Shown one piece after another: positions 39,237 to 46,707 of a DNA stretch of 64,000 nucleotides. The stretch comes from Tomitella gaofuii. GTDB taxonomy: Bacteria > Actinomycetota > Actinomycetes > Mycobacteriales > Mycobacteriaceae. The stretch is taken from assembly GCF_014126825.1 (NCBI RefSeq), contig NZ_CP059900.1:1302001-1366000 (forward strand), given 5' to 3'. Within the stretch, counting starts at the first letter, position 1; every line of letters begins with the position of its first letter. The notes under the pieces are model-generated. The model ran no database searches and had not been told where the DNA came from. It saw only the letters and a list, made by a program, of their open reading frames with translations. Position numbers and translations under genes: made by a program.

Positions 39237-39265
39237 TTGCACATAGACCGTTAAGGGTGTACTGT
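39237..39265 (+). promoter_or_regulatory. Shared prophage promoter/operator, copy 3
   Basis: TTGCAC, 17 bases, TACTGT. The spacer ATAGACCGTTAAGGGTG matches copy 2 with one difference. It faces the 72-residue gene at 39309. Confidence 0.7.
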
Positions 39266-39308
39266 TGGTTTCAGTACAGGGCAGGAACAACTACAGAGGG
39301 ACGCGAAC

Positions 39309-39527
39309 ATGAACGATTGCAAGTTCGAGAACGAGTTTGGCCGTTGCTTTTTCGGCGCGGGGCACTCGATCAAGTACCACGCGGTCAAGGTTTCCGAGAC
39401 GGTCACGCCTAAGAGGACGGCGAACGGGGCGCGGGTCAACGTCGTGAAGACGGATATGCGGCGGTTCGATCTGATCGGGCGCGAGATTCCGAAGGGCGAG
39501 GAAGACAGCCTTAAGTACCACTACTGA
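39309..39527 (+). CDS. Small phage protein with Cys/His motif, 72 aa
   Basis: A 72-residue protein starting MNDCKFENEFGRCFFGAGHS and then KYH: a C-x(8)-C-x(5)-H-x(3)-H pattern of the small zinc-finger type seen in actinophage proteins. The CKFEN start recalls CEYEN in the 89-residue leftward protein. It has its own promoter and a bidirectional terminator, so is a separate transcript. Confidence 0.65.
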   Translation: MNDCKFENEFGRCFFGAGHSIKYHAVKVSETVTPKRTANGARVNVVKTDMRRFDLIGREIPKGEEDSLKYHY

Positions 39528-39535
39528 GCGAGACG

Positions 39536-39567
39536 AAGAGGGGCACCCTTACCGGGGTGCCCCTCTT
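39536..39567. terminator. Bidirectional terminator between convergent small genes
   Basis: AAGAGGGGCACCC at 39536-39548 pairs with GGGTGCCCCTCTT at 39555-39567 and is flanked by a T-run on the right and A-rich sequence on the left, serving both directions. Confidence 0.85.
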
Positions 39568-39581
39568 TTCGTGTTTGTGGA

Positions 39582-39992
39582 CTACAGTGCGGCGCTGGCG
39601 GCGTTCACAGTGTCCACAAACTGGCGCACCTTGCCCTCATCCTTGGCGCGCGCCTCTCCGGTCGTCTGCGTGCCGTCTGGGTGGGTGAAAACGACGTACA
39701 GATTCGTGGTGTTCTTTTTCGCCATGCCACCGGCGATGGTTCCGGCTTCACCGAACGCGAGAGTTCCGGCTACGAGACGGGTTGCGGTGACGCGCCCCTG
39801 TTGCGTGAGTCCCGCCTCTAGCGCTGCGGTCACGCCGGTGACCGGGAATGTGTGCTTGCCGGCGGTGACCTGTCCGCCCTCGATTTTGAGTGTCTTACTG
39901 ACGGTGTAGTTGTACTGTTTGGTGGCGTTCTTGAGCGCTTTCGCTGCCTCTTTCTCTTTCGTGATCTGTTCTACGTCTGCCCAGAATCCCAT
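39582..39992 (-). CDS. Phage protein of unknown function, 136 aa
   Basis: A 136-residue protein. The first 45 residues are a charged helix (WADVEQITKEKEAAKALKNA), followed by a beta-rich part ending QFVDTVNAASAAL. No family recognised. GAAAGG lies before ATG 39992. It follows the integrase on the same strand and may be a lysogeny-expressed accessory gene. Confidence 0.65.
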   Translation of the reverse strand: MGFWADVEQITKEKEAAKALKNATKQYNYTVSKTLKIEGGQVTAGKHTFPVTGVTAALEAGLTQQGRVTATRLVAGTLAFGEAGTIAGGMAKKNTTNLYVVFTHPDGTQTTGEARAKDEGKVRQFVDTVNAASAAL

Positions 39993-40002
39993 GATGTGCC
40001 TT

Positions 40003-41106
40003 TCAGTTGAGCGCTTCACGGACCTTATCCCATTGGGATTGACCGTGGTGCGCGTACCTCATGGTGGTCGTGATGCTGCCGTGGCCAAGTATGCGGGACA
40101 CCTCTTCAATCGGGATGCCCGCGCGGAGTAGCCGGCTCGCGTAGGTGTGCCTGAGGTCGTGGAGTCGGACGGCACCCACCTTGCGGCGGTGCTTGCCGGT
40201 GCCTACGTACGCGGTGCGTGCGGCTGCCTGCCAGTGCTTGCGGAGTGTGTCCGTGTTGATCGGGCTGCCGTCCGGTTTGGCGAGGATTAGCCCGGTGTGC
40301 GGTTTGCGCCCTTTGGTATAGGGGAGGTCTGGCGGGTCTCGTTGCAGGGCGTCGTGGACGAGGGGGGCAAGTGCTTTCGCGTACCGGGCGCTGATGGGTA
40401 CGGGGCGCGCCTGGTGGTCTTTGGGCGGTTTGAACAGTTTCGCCACGGGGTCGTATGCCCACGTGACCGTCACCTCTAGCGCGTCTAGGTTGACGTGCTG
40501 AGCGTGGAGGGCGACGGCTTCACCGAGACGTAGCCCGGTGTGCAGCATGAGGTCTGCGGCGTGTTTGTCCTCTGCGTCTAGGGGTTTGCGGATGGCGGCG
40601 TACTCATCGTCTGCCAAGTACCGGTCTGCCTGCGGGGCCGGCTGTGGCCGCTTCACGCCCTGGCACGGGTTGGTGGTGATTGCTCGTGCGCCGACTGCGG
40701 CTTTCATGCTGGCGGATAAGAGCATGTAGCAGCGTTCGACGGTGGCGGCTGCCATGCCGGAGTCTTTCAGGCGCGTAACCCACGTTTGCACGTCGGTGCG
40801 CGTGATGCTCTTCAACTTGGTGTCTCCCCACTGTGGCGTGAGGTGGTCTCGTATGCGCGCGTTGTCGGTGCGCGCGGTGGACTCAGCGACCGACCGGGAC
40901 GCTTGCCAGTGCCGTTGCCATGCTCCCCACGTGATGCCGTGGAGGTCTGCGGCGGTGGGCGTGTCTCGTTCTGCGTCCTCTGTCTTGTTGGCTGCGCGTC
41001 TGGCGTCGGTTTTGCGGTGGTAGGTGCCTGCGCTGCGGCGGCGTCCGTCTGCGTCACGGTAGACGGCACGGTACTTGCCGCTGGGGAGTTGTTCAGCCCA
41101 ACCCAC
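40003..41106 (-). CDS. int: Tyrosine site-specific integrase
   Basis: A 367-residue tyrosine recombinase. An N-terminal arm-binding domain and a SAM-like core-binding domain precede the catalytic domain. Its residues are visible as R in HTGLRLGEAVAL, HxxR in HDLRHTYASRLL, H in ILGHGSITTTMRYAH and the nucleophile tyrosine in that last segment. It would integrate the phage at tRNA-Lys. GTG 41106 follows AAGGGG. It lies downstream of the repressor gene on the same strand. Confidence 0.95.
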   Translation of the reverse strand: MGWAEQLPSGKYRAVYRDADGRRRSAGTYHRKTDARRAANKTEDAERDTPTAADLHGITWGAWQRHWQASRSVAESTARTDNARIRDHLTPQWGDTKLKSITRTDVQTWVTRLKDSGMAAATVERCYMLLSASMKAAVGARAITTNPCQGVKRPQPAPQADRYLADDEYAAIRKPLDAEDKHAADLMLHTGLRLGEAVALHAQHVNLDALEVTVTWAYDPVAKLFKPPKDHQARPVPISARYAKALAPLVHDALQRDPPDLPYTKGRKPHTGLILAKPDGSPINTDTLRKHWQAAARTAYVGTGKHRRKVGAVRLHDLRHTYASRLLRAGIPIEEVSRILGHGSITTTMRYAHHGQSQWDKVREALN

Positions 41107-41172
41107 GGGTGCCCCTTCCTTTCTTCCCGCGCGCCCGCCTGTGGGGCTAGGCGCGCGGGGCCGGCCGGATCG

Positions 41173-41526
41173 TCAGATGATGTAGTCCTCTGGCGGGGGA
41201 CCGTCCGTTTCGGGGTCTGCGTCGTGGAGTCTGCGCAGGAACTCGCGGGATAGTTCAACGTCGCTCACGTCGGCGACGGCTGCGCGTGCCCCTGAGTACA
41301 GGGCTTCGTCGCGTGTGATGAAGCCGGTTTCTACGAGTGCGTCCACGACTGGCAACTGGTATGCGCGGGCTATGGCGATGATGTCACCGGGGGTTACGGT
41401 GCCGTTCTTGCGCCTGCGGCGTAGTGCGCTCTGTTCGACGCCGGCTTTTGCGGCTAGGGCGCGCCCTGAGTCTCCTTGTGTCGCTTGGTCGATCCAGTCG
41501 CTTGGGGTACGGCTGTCCTCGTTCAT
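41173..41526 (-). CDS. Phage immunity repressor, XRE-like
   Basis: A 117-residue protein with a likely helix-turn-helix at residues 15-45 (SGRALAAKAGVEQSALRRRRKNG) and a short acidic C-terminus. It is divergent from the Cro-like gene with repeated TTTGCCAC sites between them, which is the layout of a repressor/Cro switch. The name rests on HTH and position. Confidence 0.75.
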   Translation of the reverse strand: MNEDSRTPSDWIDQATQGDSGRALAAKAGVEQSALRRRRKNGTVTPGDIIAIARAYQLPVVDALVETGFITRDEALYSGARAAVADVSDVELSREFLRRLHDADPETDGPPPEDYII

Positions 41527-41535
41527 GTGTTGCAG

Positions 41536-41557
41536 TTTGCCACGTTTTGTGGGCAAA
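41536..41557. promoter_or_regulatory. Repressor operator, leftward side
   Basis: TTTGCCACG and the imperfect inverse GTGGGCAAA lie close to the repressor start. The half-site recurs at 41622. Confidence 0.6.
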
Positions 41558-41616
41558 AACAACACGGCTGACCTGCCACGATGCCAAATCGCATCCCGGT
41601 GGGCGAACTACACTGT

Positions 41617-41642
41617 TGGCATTTGCCACGGAAGTGTGGCAA
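41617..41642. promoter_or_regulatory. Repressor operator, rightward side
   Basis: TTGCCAC (41623-41629), six bases and GTGGCAA (41636-41642) form a perfect 7-bp inverted repeat. TGGCATTTGCCA overlaps its left end. It lies about 40 bp before the Cro-like start. Confidence 0.7.
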
Positions 41643-41682
41643 TCTTCTTCATGTCAGCGAGGCAGAGCGAAGGGCAAGAGCG

Positions 41683-41898
41683 ATGGCAGTCATTCGGGTT
41701 CGTGCGGGTGTTCTGGACCGGGCACGCAAGCAGGCCGGCGTGAAGAGTGAACAGGCATTTGCCCAGTTGCTCGGGGTTTCGCGGGAAACCATCCGGCTTG
41801 TTGAGGCGGGGGAAAGGATACCATCCAACCCTTTTATTGCCGCACTGTGTGTCACCACGCGGAAGCCTCTTCACGAACTTGTGACGGTCGGACGATGA
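41683..41898 (+). CDS. Cro-like helix-turn-helix regulator
   Basis: A 71-residue XRE-type DNA-binding protein, with SEQAFAQLLGVSRETIRLVEAGER as the helix-turn-helix. It is divergent from the repressor and starts the long rightward operon. GAAGGG precedes ATG 41683. The stop overlaps the next gene by four bases. Confidence 0.8.
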   Translation: MAVIRVRAGVLDRARKQAGVKSEQAFAQLLGVSRETIRLVEAGERIPSNPFIAALCVTTRKPLHELVTVGR

Positions 41899-42083
41899 CG
41901 CGGGGCGCATTCGTCACTGTGACGCAAGCGGCGCGCGACGCGGCGTGCAGCACCAAGACGATTCACCGGGCGCTGTGGTCGGGCCGGCTGCGCGGATACC
42001 AGCGGACCCCACGCGGGCCGTGGTGGATCAAGAGTGACGACCTGGCCGGATGGATGGTCGGACTACCAAACCTGAGCGCATAG
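41895..42083 (+). CDS. Excisionase-like helix-turn-helix protein
   Basis: A 62-residue MerR/Xis-type DNA-binding protein: VTQAARDAACSTKTIHRALWSGRL is the helix-turn-helix, followed by the wing GPWWIKSDDL. It is a candidate excisionase or early regulator. Its ATG overlaps the Cro-like stop (ATGA). Confidence 0.75.
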   Translation: MTRGAFVTVTQAARDAACSTKTIHRALWSGRLRGYQRTPRGPWWIKSDDLAGWMVGLPNLSA

Positions 42084-42091
42084 CACGGATA

Positions 42092-42132
42092 GCCCGGAAC
42101 GGTTAGCGGGGGTTCGATTCCCCTACCGGGCA
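42092..42132 (+). other. tRNA-like acceptor/T-arm minihelix
   Basis: GCCCGGA at 42092-42098 pairs with ACCGGGC on the 3' side (one A-A mismatch), and a perfect T-arm GGGGG TTCGATT CCCC(T) lies between, ending in an A discriminator. There is no D-arm or anticodon arm: total length is about 41 bases. It is either a deleted tRNA or a tRNA mimic. Confidence 0.6.
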
Positions 42133-42265
42133 CTCAGCGGACGAGGTTCCGCACGGCTGCCACGAGCCGGTCAATCGTGAGCGCATGTTCTTTCATAACC
42201 GAATGAGCCGCTGGGGCTGCGAGATACGGGTTACCAGCATCATGGGCCTACACCGCTTTGGGGAG

Positions 42266-42291
42266 CCCGCACGTTGACTTGTCCGTGCGGG
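42266..42291 (+). terminator. GC-rich hairpin, possible terminator
   Basis: CCCGCACG at 42266-42273 and CGTGCGGG at 42284-42291 pair perfectly across a ten-base loop. No T-run follows, so its action as a terminator is uncertain. Confidence 0.4.
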
Positions 42292-42385
42292 TGCACCTCG
42301 GGGCGAGGGAAGGCGCAGTGTGTCAGTGGCGCAAGGACTTTGACAACGCGACCCGCATGGGTTGCATCACTGGAAGTGACTTGTG

Positions 42386-42562
42386 ATGAATGATTCTGGG
42401 GACACGAAGGTGTCCGTGCCGGTGCACGTGCTGACGCTCGCGGTCAAGGCACTGTCTGCGCTGGCGCTTGAAGGCTGCTACTCGGAATGCGATTGCCCGT
42501 GGTGCGCATACCGCATGGTGGTTGCGGACGATGTGATCGACGCTGAAACCGTGGAGGTCTGA
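42386..42562 (+). CDS. Small cysteine-rich phage protein, 58 aa
   Basis: A 58-residue ORF, MNDSGDTKVSVPV..., ending DAETVEV. CYSECDCPWC carries four cysteines and could bind metal. It is followed by the next gene two bases after its stop, in the style of this operon. No family recognised. Confidence 0.6.
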   Translation: MNDSGDTKVSVPVHVLTLAVKALSALALEGCYSECDCPWCAYRMVVADDVIDAETVEV

Positions 42563-42564
42563 CG

Positions 42565-42753
42565 GTGGGGCGTAACCGGCTGGAACTAGCGCAATGGGCC
42601 GACCAGATTCTCGCTGACGCGGGATACCGGGAACCATGCGCACGCGGCTATGAGGTCGCGGGGCTGCCCCGTGACCTTGACGACCTTGTTTACGGGACGC
42701 CGGATGAGAAGCGGCGTACCCGTAGGCGTGTTCAGTTTGACGAGGAACTGTGA
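42565..42753 (+). CDS. Phage protein of unknown function, 62 aa
   Basis: A 62-residue charged protein (MGRNRLELAQWADQILADAG...) with a basic stretch RRTRRR near the end. GTG 42565 follows closely on the previous stop and the gene overlaps the next by four bases. No motif recognised. Confidence 0.6.
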   Translation: MGRNRLELAQWADQILADAGYREPCARGYEVAGLPRDLDDLVYGTPDEKRRTRRRVQFDEEL

Positions 42754-42875
42754 CGTTCCCTGAGCCACCGAAACATCCGGGCGAGTTACTGGCGTTGCTC
42801 GTCGTGGTTGGCGTCGTGGTGGCTGTCGTGTTGTGCGGCGTTGGAGCGCTGCTGATCTTGGAAGGTGGAAAGTGA
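42750..42875 (+). CDS. 41-residue single-pass membrane peptide
   Basis: A tiny ORF with a strong hydrophobic helix (LLALLVVVGVVVAVVLCG). Both ends overlap neighbours by four bases (GTGA), which supports translation. Function unknown. Confidence 0.6.
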   Translation: MTFPEPPKHPGELLALLVVVGVVVAVVLCGVGALLILEGGK

Positions 42876-43714
42876 CGGACTACAGCGTAGCACGTGACCG
42901 TTGGGGCCGGCCGTTCGTGACAACAGACGGCGGACCCTTGCAGTACGAGGGGCGGCGCAAGACTCCGACCAACGGCACCGCGTACCGGCGGGTGTCCACA
43001 CTGGCCGGCGCTCTGGACGATAAGAGCGGGCTGATTGATTGGATGGCCGCTCAGACTGCGGTGGGCGTGGTGCGGGACCGGAGTGTGCACGCGCAACTTG
43101 CGGGCCTTGTGTCTCAGCATCGGGACCCGTGGCGGGAAGCCAAGACGCACATGCGCAAGTTGGTGGAGCGTGCCCAACTGGCGGCGTCGTCGGACGATGG
43201 CGCGGGCCTGGGTACGGCGTTCCACACGATTGCGGAACTGGTGGACCAGGGGCAGGAACCGGAGTTCGTGCCGGAAATGTTCCGCCCGTGGCTGGACCGG
43301 TACCGGGAGGCGATGGCCGATTGGGAGGTTCTGGACACTGAGGTGTTCGTGGTCGTGGACGACTTGCAGGTGGCGGGGTCGCTGGACAAACTCGTTCGCC
43401 ACCGGGAGACGGGCACGGTCGCGGTTGCGGACCTGAAAACGGGGGCGTCTGATCCTCGGTTCCCGTTGAAGGTTGAGACGCAGGTGGCGTGCTATGCGCA
43501 TGGCGTCCGTTACGTGCAGGAGACGGGGCACCGTTCCCCGCTGCATGAGTCGGTGGACTTGGATCACGGTCTGCTGATTCACGTTCCGGTGCGCGGGTCT
43601 AAGCCGCGCGCTGATATGTACCCGTTGGATTTGGCGCGTGGCTGGGAGGCTGCGCGGTTGGCGGCGCGGGTGACTGAGATTCGGAAGACGAAGCCGTTGG
43701 AGGCGATGGCGTGA
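42872..43714 (+). CDS. PD-(D/E)XK exonuclease, Cas4/RecB-like
   Basis: A 280-residue nuclease of the phage Cas4/RecB-like type. GLGTAFHTIAELV supplies the early histidine, and the catalytic core is VAGSLDKLV followed by VADLKTG (D...D-x-K), then QVACYAHG with the glutamine of motif IV. It likely degrades one DNA strand for recombination together with the ERF protein two genes on. GTG 42872 overlaps the preceding stop. Confidence 0.8.
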   Translation: MTDYSVARDRWGRPFVTTDGGPLQYEGRRKTPTNGTAYRRVSTLAGALDDKSGLIDWMAAQTAVGVVRDRSVHAQLAGLVSQHRDPWREAKTHMRKLVERAQLAASSDDGAGLGTAFHTIAELVDQGQEPEFVPEMFRPWLDRYREAMADWEVLDTEVFVVVDDLQVAGSLDKLVRHRETGTVAVADLKTGASDPRFPLKVETQVACYAHGVRYVQETGHRSPLHESVDLDHGLLIHVPVRGSKPRADMYPLDLARGWEAARLAARVTEIRKTKPLEAMA

Positions 43715-44070
43715 ACTTCACTCTGGGTGAACTGGTGGGAGAGATTCGGCGGCTGGCGGGCGTGGAGCCTGATCGGGTGACGCCGGAGCCGGCGAACCGG
43801 TATTCGGCGGTCGTGGGCGGTCATGCTCAGCCGCATTGCCTTGTGGGGCACGCGGTCTACAACCTGTCTGACGATCCGAACATTGTTGAGACGCTGGTGG
43901 ATTGGGATTCGCGGAACGACGGTTACGGCGAGGACGCGGCTACTCTGCTGCGCGGTCGTGGCCACCGGGGTAAGGCGGCTGATTGGGTGTTCTGGGCTCA
44001 GGATGCGCAGGACGGCGGCGCGTCGTGGGCTGAGGCTGTCCGACGTGCGGATGCGGAGGCGTACGCGTGA
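43711..44070 (+). CDS. Phage protein of unknown function, 119 aa
   Basis: A 119-residue acidic protein (MNFTLGELVGEIRRLAG...) between the nuclease and ERF genes. Overlaps both neighbours by four bases. No motif recognised; a DNA-metabolism accessory is likely from context only. Confidence 0.65.
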   Translation: MNFTLGELVGEIRRLAGVEPDRVTPEPANRYSAVVGGHAQPHCLVGHAVYNLSDDPNIVETLVDWDSRNDGYGEDAATLLRGRGHRGKAADWVFWAQDAQDGGASWAEAVRRADAEAYA

Positions 44071-44654
44071 AGGTTGCTGAACTGCTGCCGTTGGTGTCCA
44101 AAGAGATCGGGGCGGTACGCAAAGACGGTTACAACAGTGGCCAAAAGTTCAACTTCCGTGGCATTGATGCGGTGGTGAATGCGTGTCATTCGGCGCTCGC
44201 GGCGCATGGTGTGGCGGTGACGCCGGAAGTGCGGTCTGTGGAGTATGTGCCCATCGTGTTCGGGAAGAACAAGACTGCGGCAACGTCGGTGCGCGTGATG
44301 GTGGCGTACACGTTTCACGGGCCGGAGGACGCGCTTACGGTCATGGTCGCGGCTGAGGGTAACGATATGGCGGATAAGGGCACGGCTAAGGCTATGTCTG
44401 TCGCGTTGCGTACGGCGCTGTTGCAGACGTTGATGTTGCCGACTGATGAGCCGGACCCTGACGAGGATTACGACGTGCAAGAGCCTGAGCATGTGGGGTT
44501 GATTGCGGATGCGGTGGCCTTGTTGAAGGCGAAGGGGATTGGCCCGGATGAGGCGGCGGACGAGTTCGCGGCTATCGGCGGTGAGGGCAAGATTTCTGAG
44601 TGCGCTGATGTGGTTCTGTTGCGGGACTTTATCGAGACGATTAAGGGGGCGTGA
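44067..44654 (+). CDS. erf: ERF family single-strand annealing recombinase
   Basis: A 195-residue protein of the ERF family, which anneals single-stranded DNA in phage recombination. Typical features are the N-terminal YNSGQKFNFRGIDAVVNA and GNDMADKGTAKAMSVALRTAL. A short C-terminal helical part (EAADEFAAIG) may be an interaction domain. It would act with the PD-(D/E)XK nuclease and SSB. Confidence 0.88.
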   Translation: MKVAELLPLVSKEIGAVRKDGYNSGQKFNFRGIDAVVNACHSALAAHGVAVTPEVRSVEYVPIVFGKNKTAATSVRVMVAYTFHGPEDALTVMVAAEGNDMADKGTAKAMSVALRTALLQTLMLPTDEPDPDEDYDVQEPEHVGLIADAVALLKAKGIGPDEAADEFAAIGGEGKISECADVVLLRDFIETIKGA

Positions 44655-44998
44655 TGAGTGACACCAACCTGTGCAACCTGATTGAAGATGAGGTAGAGGA
44701 CGGGATCACCAACGACGATGACTCGGGCTTTATTGCCGCTGAGGTTCTGGCCTCTATACGGCGTGCAGGCTACGCGGTGGTGAAACTGCCCGAACCAAAA
44801 TACGACGACATGGGCCGCACCATCTTCCCGGTGGACGGTACGCCTTTCCGTGACGGCGAGGTGGTCGTGTCCGAGCGACGCGGCGCGCAAAGCGTCGGGT
44901 CCCTGGGCGTGCCGAATCCGATTGACCGGCCGGAGGTTGTGGCGGGGTATGCGGCGGCGCTGATGGCGGCGTACGTCGGGCGGAAGGCGGGCGCGTGA
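44654..44998 (+). CDS. Phage protein of unknown function, 114 aa
   Basis: About 114 residues, acidic at the N-terminus (NLIEDEVEDGITNDDD). No motif recognised. The ATG at 44654 overlaps the ERF stop; a GTG three bases upstream is possible. Confidence 0.6.
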   Translation: MSDTNLCNLIEDEVEDGITNDDDSGFIAAEVLASIRRAGYAVVKLPEPKYDDMGRTIFPVDGTPFRDGEVVVSERRGAQSVGSLGVPNPIDRPEVVAGYAAALMAAYVGRKAGA

Positions 44999-45213
44999 TG
45001 GCATCCGCATACTTCCTCGCCTGTATGCCCATCGGGGCACTCATTCACTGGTGGCTGCTGGACCTGTTCAACCCGACACGAATGCGGGACCTCCTTGCAG
45101 TGACCGTACTCGCGTTCATCCTTGCGCTCGTGTGGCCGCTGACGCTGATGGGCGTCGCGGTCGCATGGGCTGGACGCGAGTTCAAGGAACACAACGAAAG
45201 GGCATACGCGTGA
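44998..45213 (+). CDS. Small phage membrane protein, 71 aa
   Basis: A 71-residue protein with two hydrophobic helices (YFLACMPIGALIHWWLLDLF and LLAVTVLAFILALVWPLTLM). The ends overlap the neighbouring genes. Function unknown. Confidence 0.65.
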   Translation: MASAYFLACMPIGALIHWWLLDLFNPTRMRDLLAVTVLAFILALVWPLTLMGVAVAWAGREFKEHNERAYA

Positions 45214-45599
45214 CCGTGGCAGTAGAACCACACGACAGCATTGACTACATCACTGTGCGACTCATGGAAGTTGAGTCCGCCATTCAGAGGGCACCGGACG
45301 AACTGCGGCGTGTCCGTGACGGGCTCGCGGTGGCCGAGGAACGGCTTGCGTCTGAGCGTGCTCATGCACTGTTGGACGTGGTGGAGGATTCGGCCGGCGG
45401 GAAGTTGACTGTGGCTGAGCGTGACGCGCGGGTGCATTTGCGTGTGCGTGAGGCGCGGGAGGCTTTCGCGGTGGCTCAGTCTGCGTATGAGTATGCGCGT
45501 GATCTGACGCGGGCGTTGGATCGGGAGAAGGATTCGTTGCAGACGCGTAGTGCGAATCTGCGGGCTGAGATGAGCCTTGCCGGGAAGAGTGGCGCGTAG
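45210..45599 (+). CDS. Coiled-coil phage protein, 129 aa
   Basis: A 129-residue, mostly helical and charged protein (RLMEVESAIQRAPDELRRVR, later ALDREKDSLQTRSANLRAE), likely a coiled coil. No family recognised. GTG 45210 overlaps the previous stop by four bases. Confidence 0.65.
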   Translation: MTVAVEPHDSIDYITVRLMEVESAIQRAPDELRRVRDGLAVAEERLASERAHALLDVVEDSAGGKLTVAERDARVHLRVREAREAFAVAQSAYEYARDLTRALDREKDSLQTRSANLRAEMSLAGKSGA

Positions 45600-45966
45600 G
45601 ACAGGACCCACTACTGCGGTCGTGGACCTGGTGCAGTCACGGTCTGGCGGGCGCTGCGAGCGCTGCGGCATGGCTGAGGCGTGCCAGGTCCACCACCGGA
45701 AACCAAGACGCATGGGCGGCACGAGGGACCCGCGAATAAACGCACCCTCCAATCTGCTGCACCTGTGCTACTACTGCCATTCTGACGTTGAATCAAAACG
45801 TGCCCTTGCAATAGACCAGGGGCACGTTCTTTCGTCATGGCATATTCCGGTGGAAACGGAATGCCAATATCGCGGTAGGTGGGTTCGATTAACTGATGAT
45901 GGGAACGTGGAAAGGTGCCGTGGTTCAGAATTGACGACGGGTTCGCCGGTAGCCGTCAAGTATTGA
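45589..45966 (+). CDS. HNH endonuclease, zinc-ribbon type
   Basis: About 125 residues with a zinc-binding HNH nuclease core: CERCGMAEACQVHHRKPRRMGG, then NLLHLCYYCHSDVES. The two CxxC pairs and HH match the family. The start may be GTG 45589 or TTG 45577; both overlap the previous gene. Phages use such nucleases in packaging, homing or recombination. Confidence 0.8.
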   Translation: MARRTGPTTAVVDLVQSRSGGRCERCGMAEACQVHHRKPRRMGGTRDPRINAPSNLLHLCYYCHSDVESKRALAIDQGHVLSSWHIPVETECQYRGRWVRLTDDGNVERCRGSELTTGSPVAVKY

Positions 45967-46703
45967 GTATCCCTAAGCGTCAGCGTGCGGCTGCGGTCGG
46001 GTTTTGGACGCTGGCCGGCTCGTGGTGTGCGCGGGAACTGACGGACGGCGTGGTGCCGGACTACATGGTGTCCGAGTTGTCGGGGACGGCGAAGTTGGCG
46101 GACGCTTTGGTGGCTGCGGGGCTGTGGGAACGGTGCCCTGGGGGGTTCGTTTTCGCGCAGTGGAGCAAGTACAACCCGACTGCCGAGCAAGTCCGGTCCG
46201 ACCGTCAAGCAAGTGCAGTCCGTCAGCGGCGTCGGCGGAGGCGCGCGGATGGAACATACGACGGTGCGGCGGCTGATGAGACCAAACCTACCGTGACCAG
46301 CGGTGCTGCCGAACTGTCACGGCGTGACACTTCCGTGAGTCACGGCGGTAGTCACGGCGTGAGTCACGGGGGGAGTGCGTCCACCCCGACCCGACCCGAC
46401 CCGACCAATAAAGAAAGAGATAGGGGCGGCAACGGCGCTGAGGCACGAGCAACCACGATCCCGGACGACTGGACGCCGACACCGGAAGTGGCCTCACGGA
46501 TGGCATCCGAGCATCCGGGGATCAATCAGGAAATGGAGTTGGCGAAGTTCCGAGACTATTGGGCTGGCGTTGGCGGCTCTCGTGGCAGAAAGAAGAATTG
46601 GGATGCGACGTTCCGTAATTGGATTCGGAATGCGGCGCAGTATCAGGCGGAGCGGAAGCCTGCGGGAAGGCGGGTGATTGCTGGCGGAAGATGGGAAGAG
46701 TGA
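45915..46703 (+). CDS. Phage replication initiator-like protein
   Basis: A 262-residue protein. Residues 1-85 look like a winged-helix DNA-binding domain (ELTDGVVPDYMVSELSG), followed by an arginine-rich linker (RQRRRRRRADG). A low-complexity stretch SHGGSHGVSHGG is encoded by a palindrome array. The C-terminal 80 residues match the DnaT/DnaD-like domain (FRDYWAGV...KKNWDATFRNWI). Phage replication proteins often carry their own origin inside the gene, so the array may be the origin. Confidence 0.75.
   Translation: MPWFRIDDGFAGSRQVLSIPKRQRAAAVGFWTLAGSWCARELTDGVVPDYMVSELSGTAKLADALVAAGLWERCPGGFVFAQWSKYNPTAEQVRSDRQASAVRQRRRRRRADGTYDGAAADETKPTVTSGAAELSRRDTSVSHGGSHGVSHGGSASTPTRPDPTNKERDRGGNGAEARATTIPDDWTPTPEVASRMASEHPGINQEMELAKFRDYWAGVGGSRGRKKNWDATFRNWIRNAAQYQAERKPAGRRVIAGGRWEE
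46291..46371. repeat. Palindromic GTCACGG array, candidate phage origin
   Basis: GTCACGGCG or GTCACGGGG occurs at 46316, 46339, 46351 and 46363, with inverse CCGTGAC at 46291. TGTCACG-G-CGTGACA (46315-46329) and CCGTGA-G-TCACGG (46333-46345) are perfect palindromes. Two later spacings are 12 bp. The array lies in the middle of the initiator gene. Confidence 0.7.
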
Positions 46704-46707
46704 TCGT

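Larger units (their letters stand above)
42084..42385. other. Gene-poor stretch in the early operon
   Basis: Holds a tRNA-like minihelix (42092-42132), a GC-rich hairpin (42266-42291) and a TTGACA (-35-like) at 42340-42345. A minus-strand stretch (42134-42193) could encode a 20-residue peptide, MKEHALTIDRLVAAVRNLVR, with extra open frame before it but no earlier start codon; it may be a gene remnant. No further gene is supported. Confidence 0.5.

Noticed and set aside
42134-42193. 20-residue peptide MKEHALTIDRLVAAVRNLVR on the minus strand
   Set aside because: It looks protein-like and the frame extends upstream, but there is no other start codon or ribosome-binding site, so it is kept only as a possible remnant.
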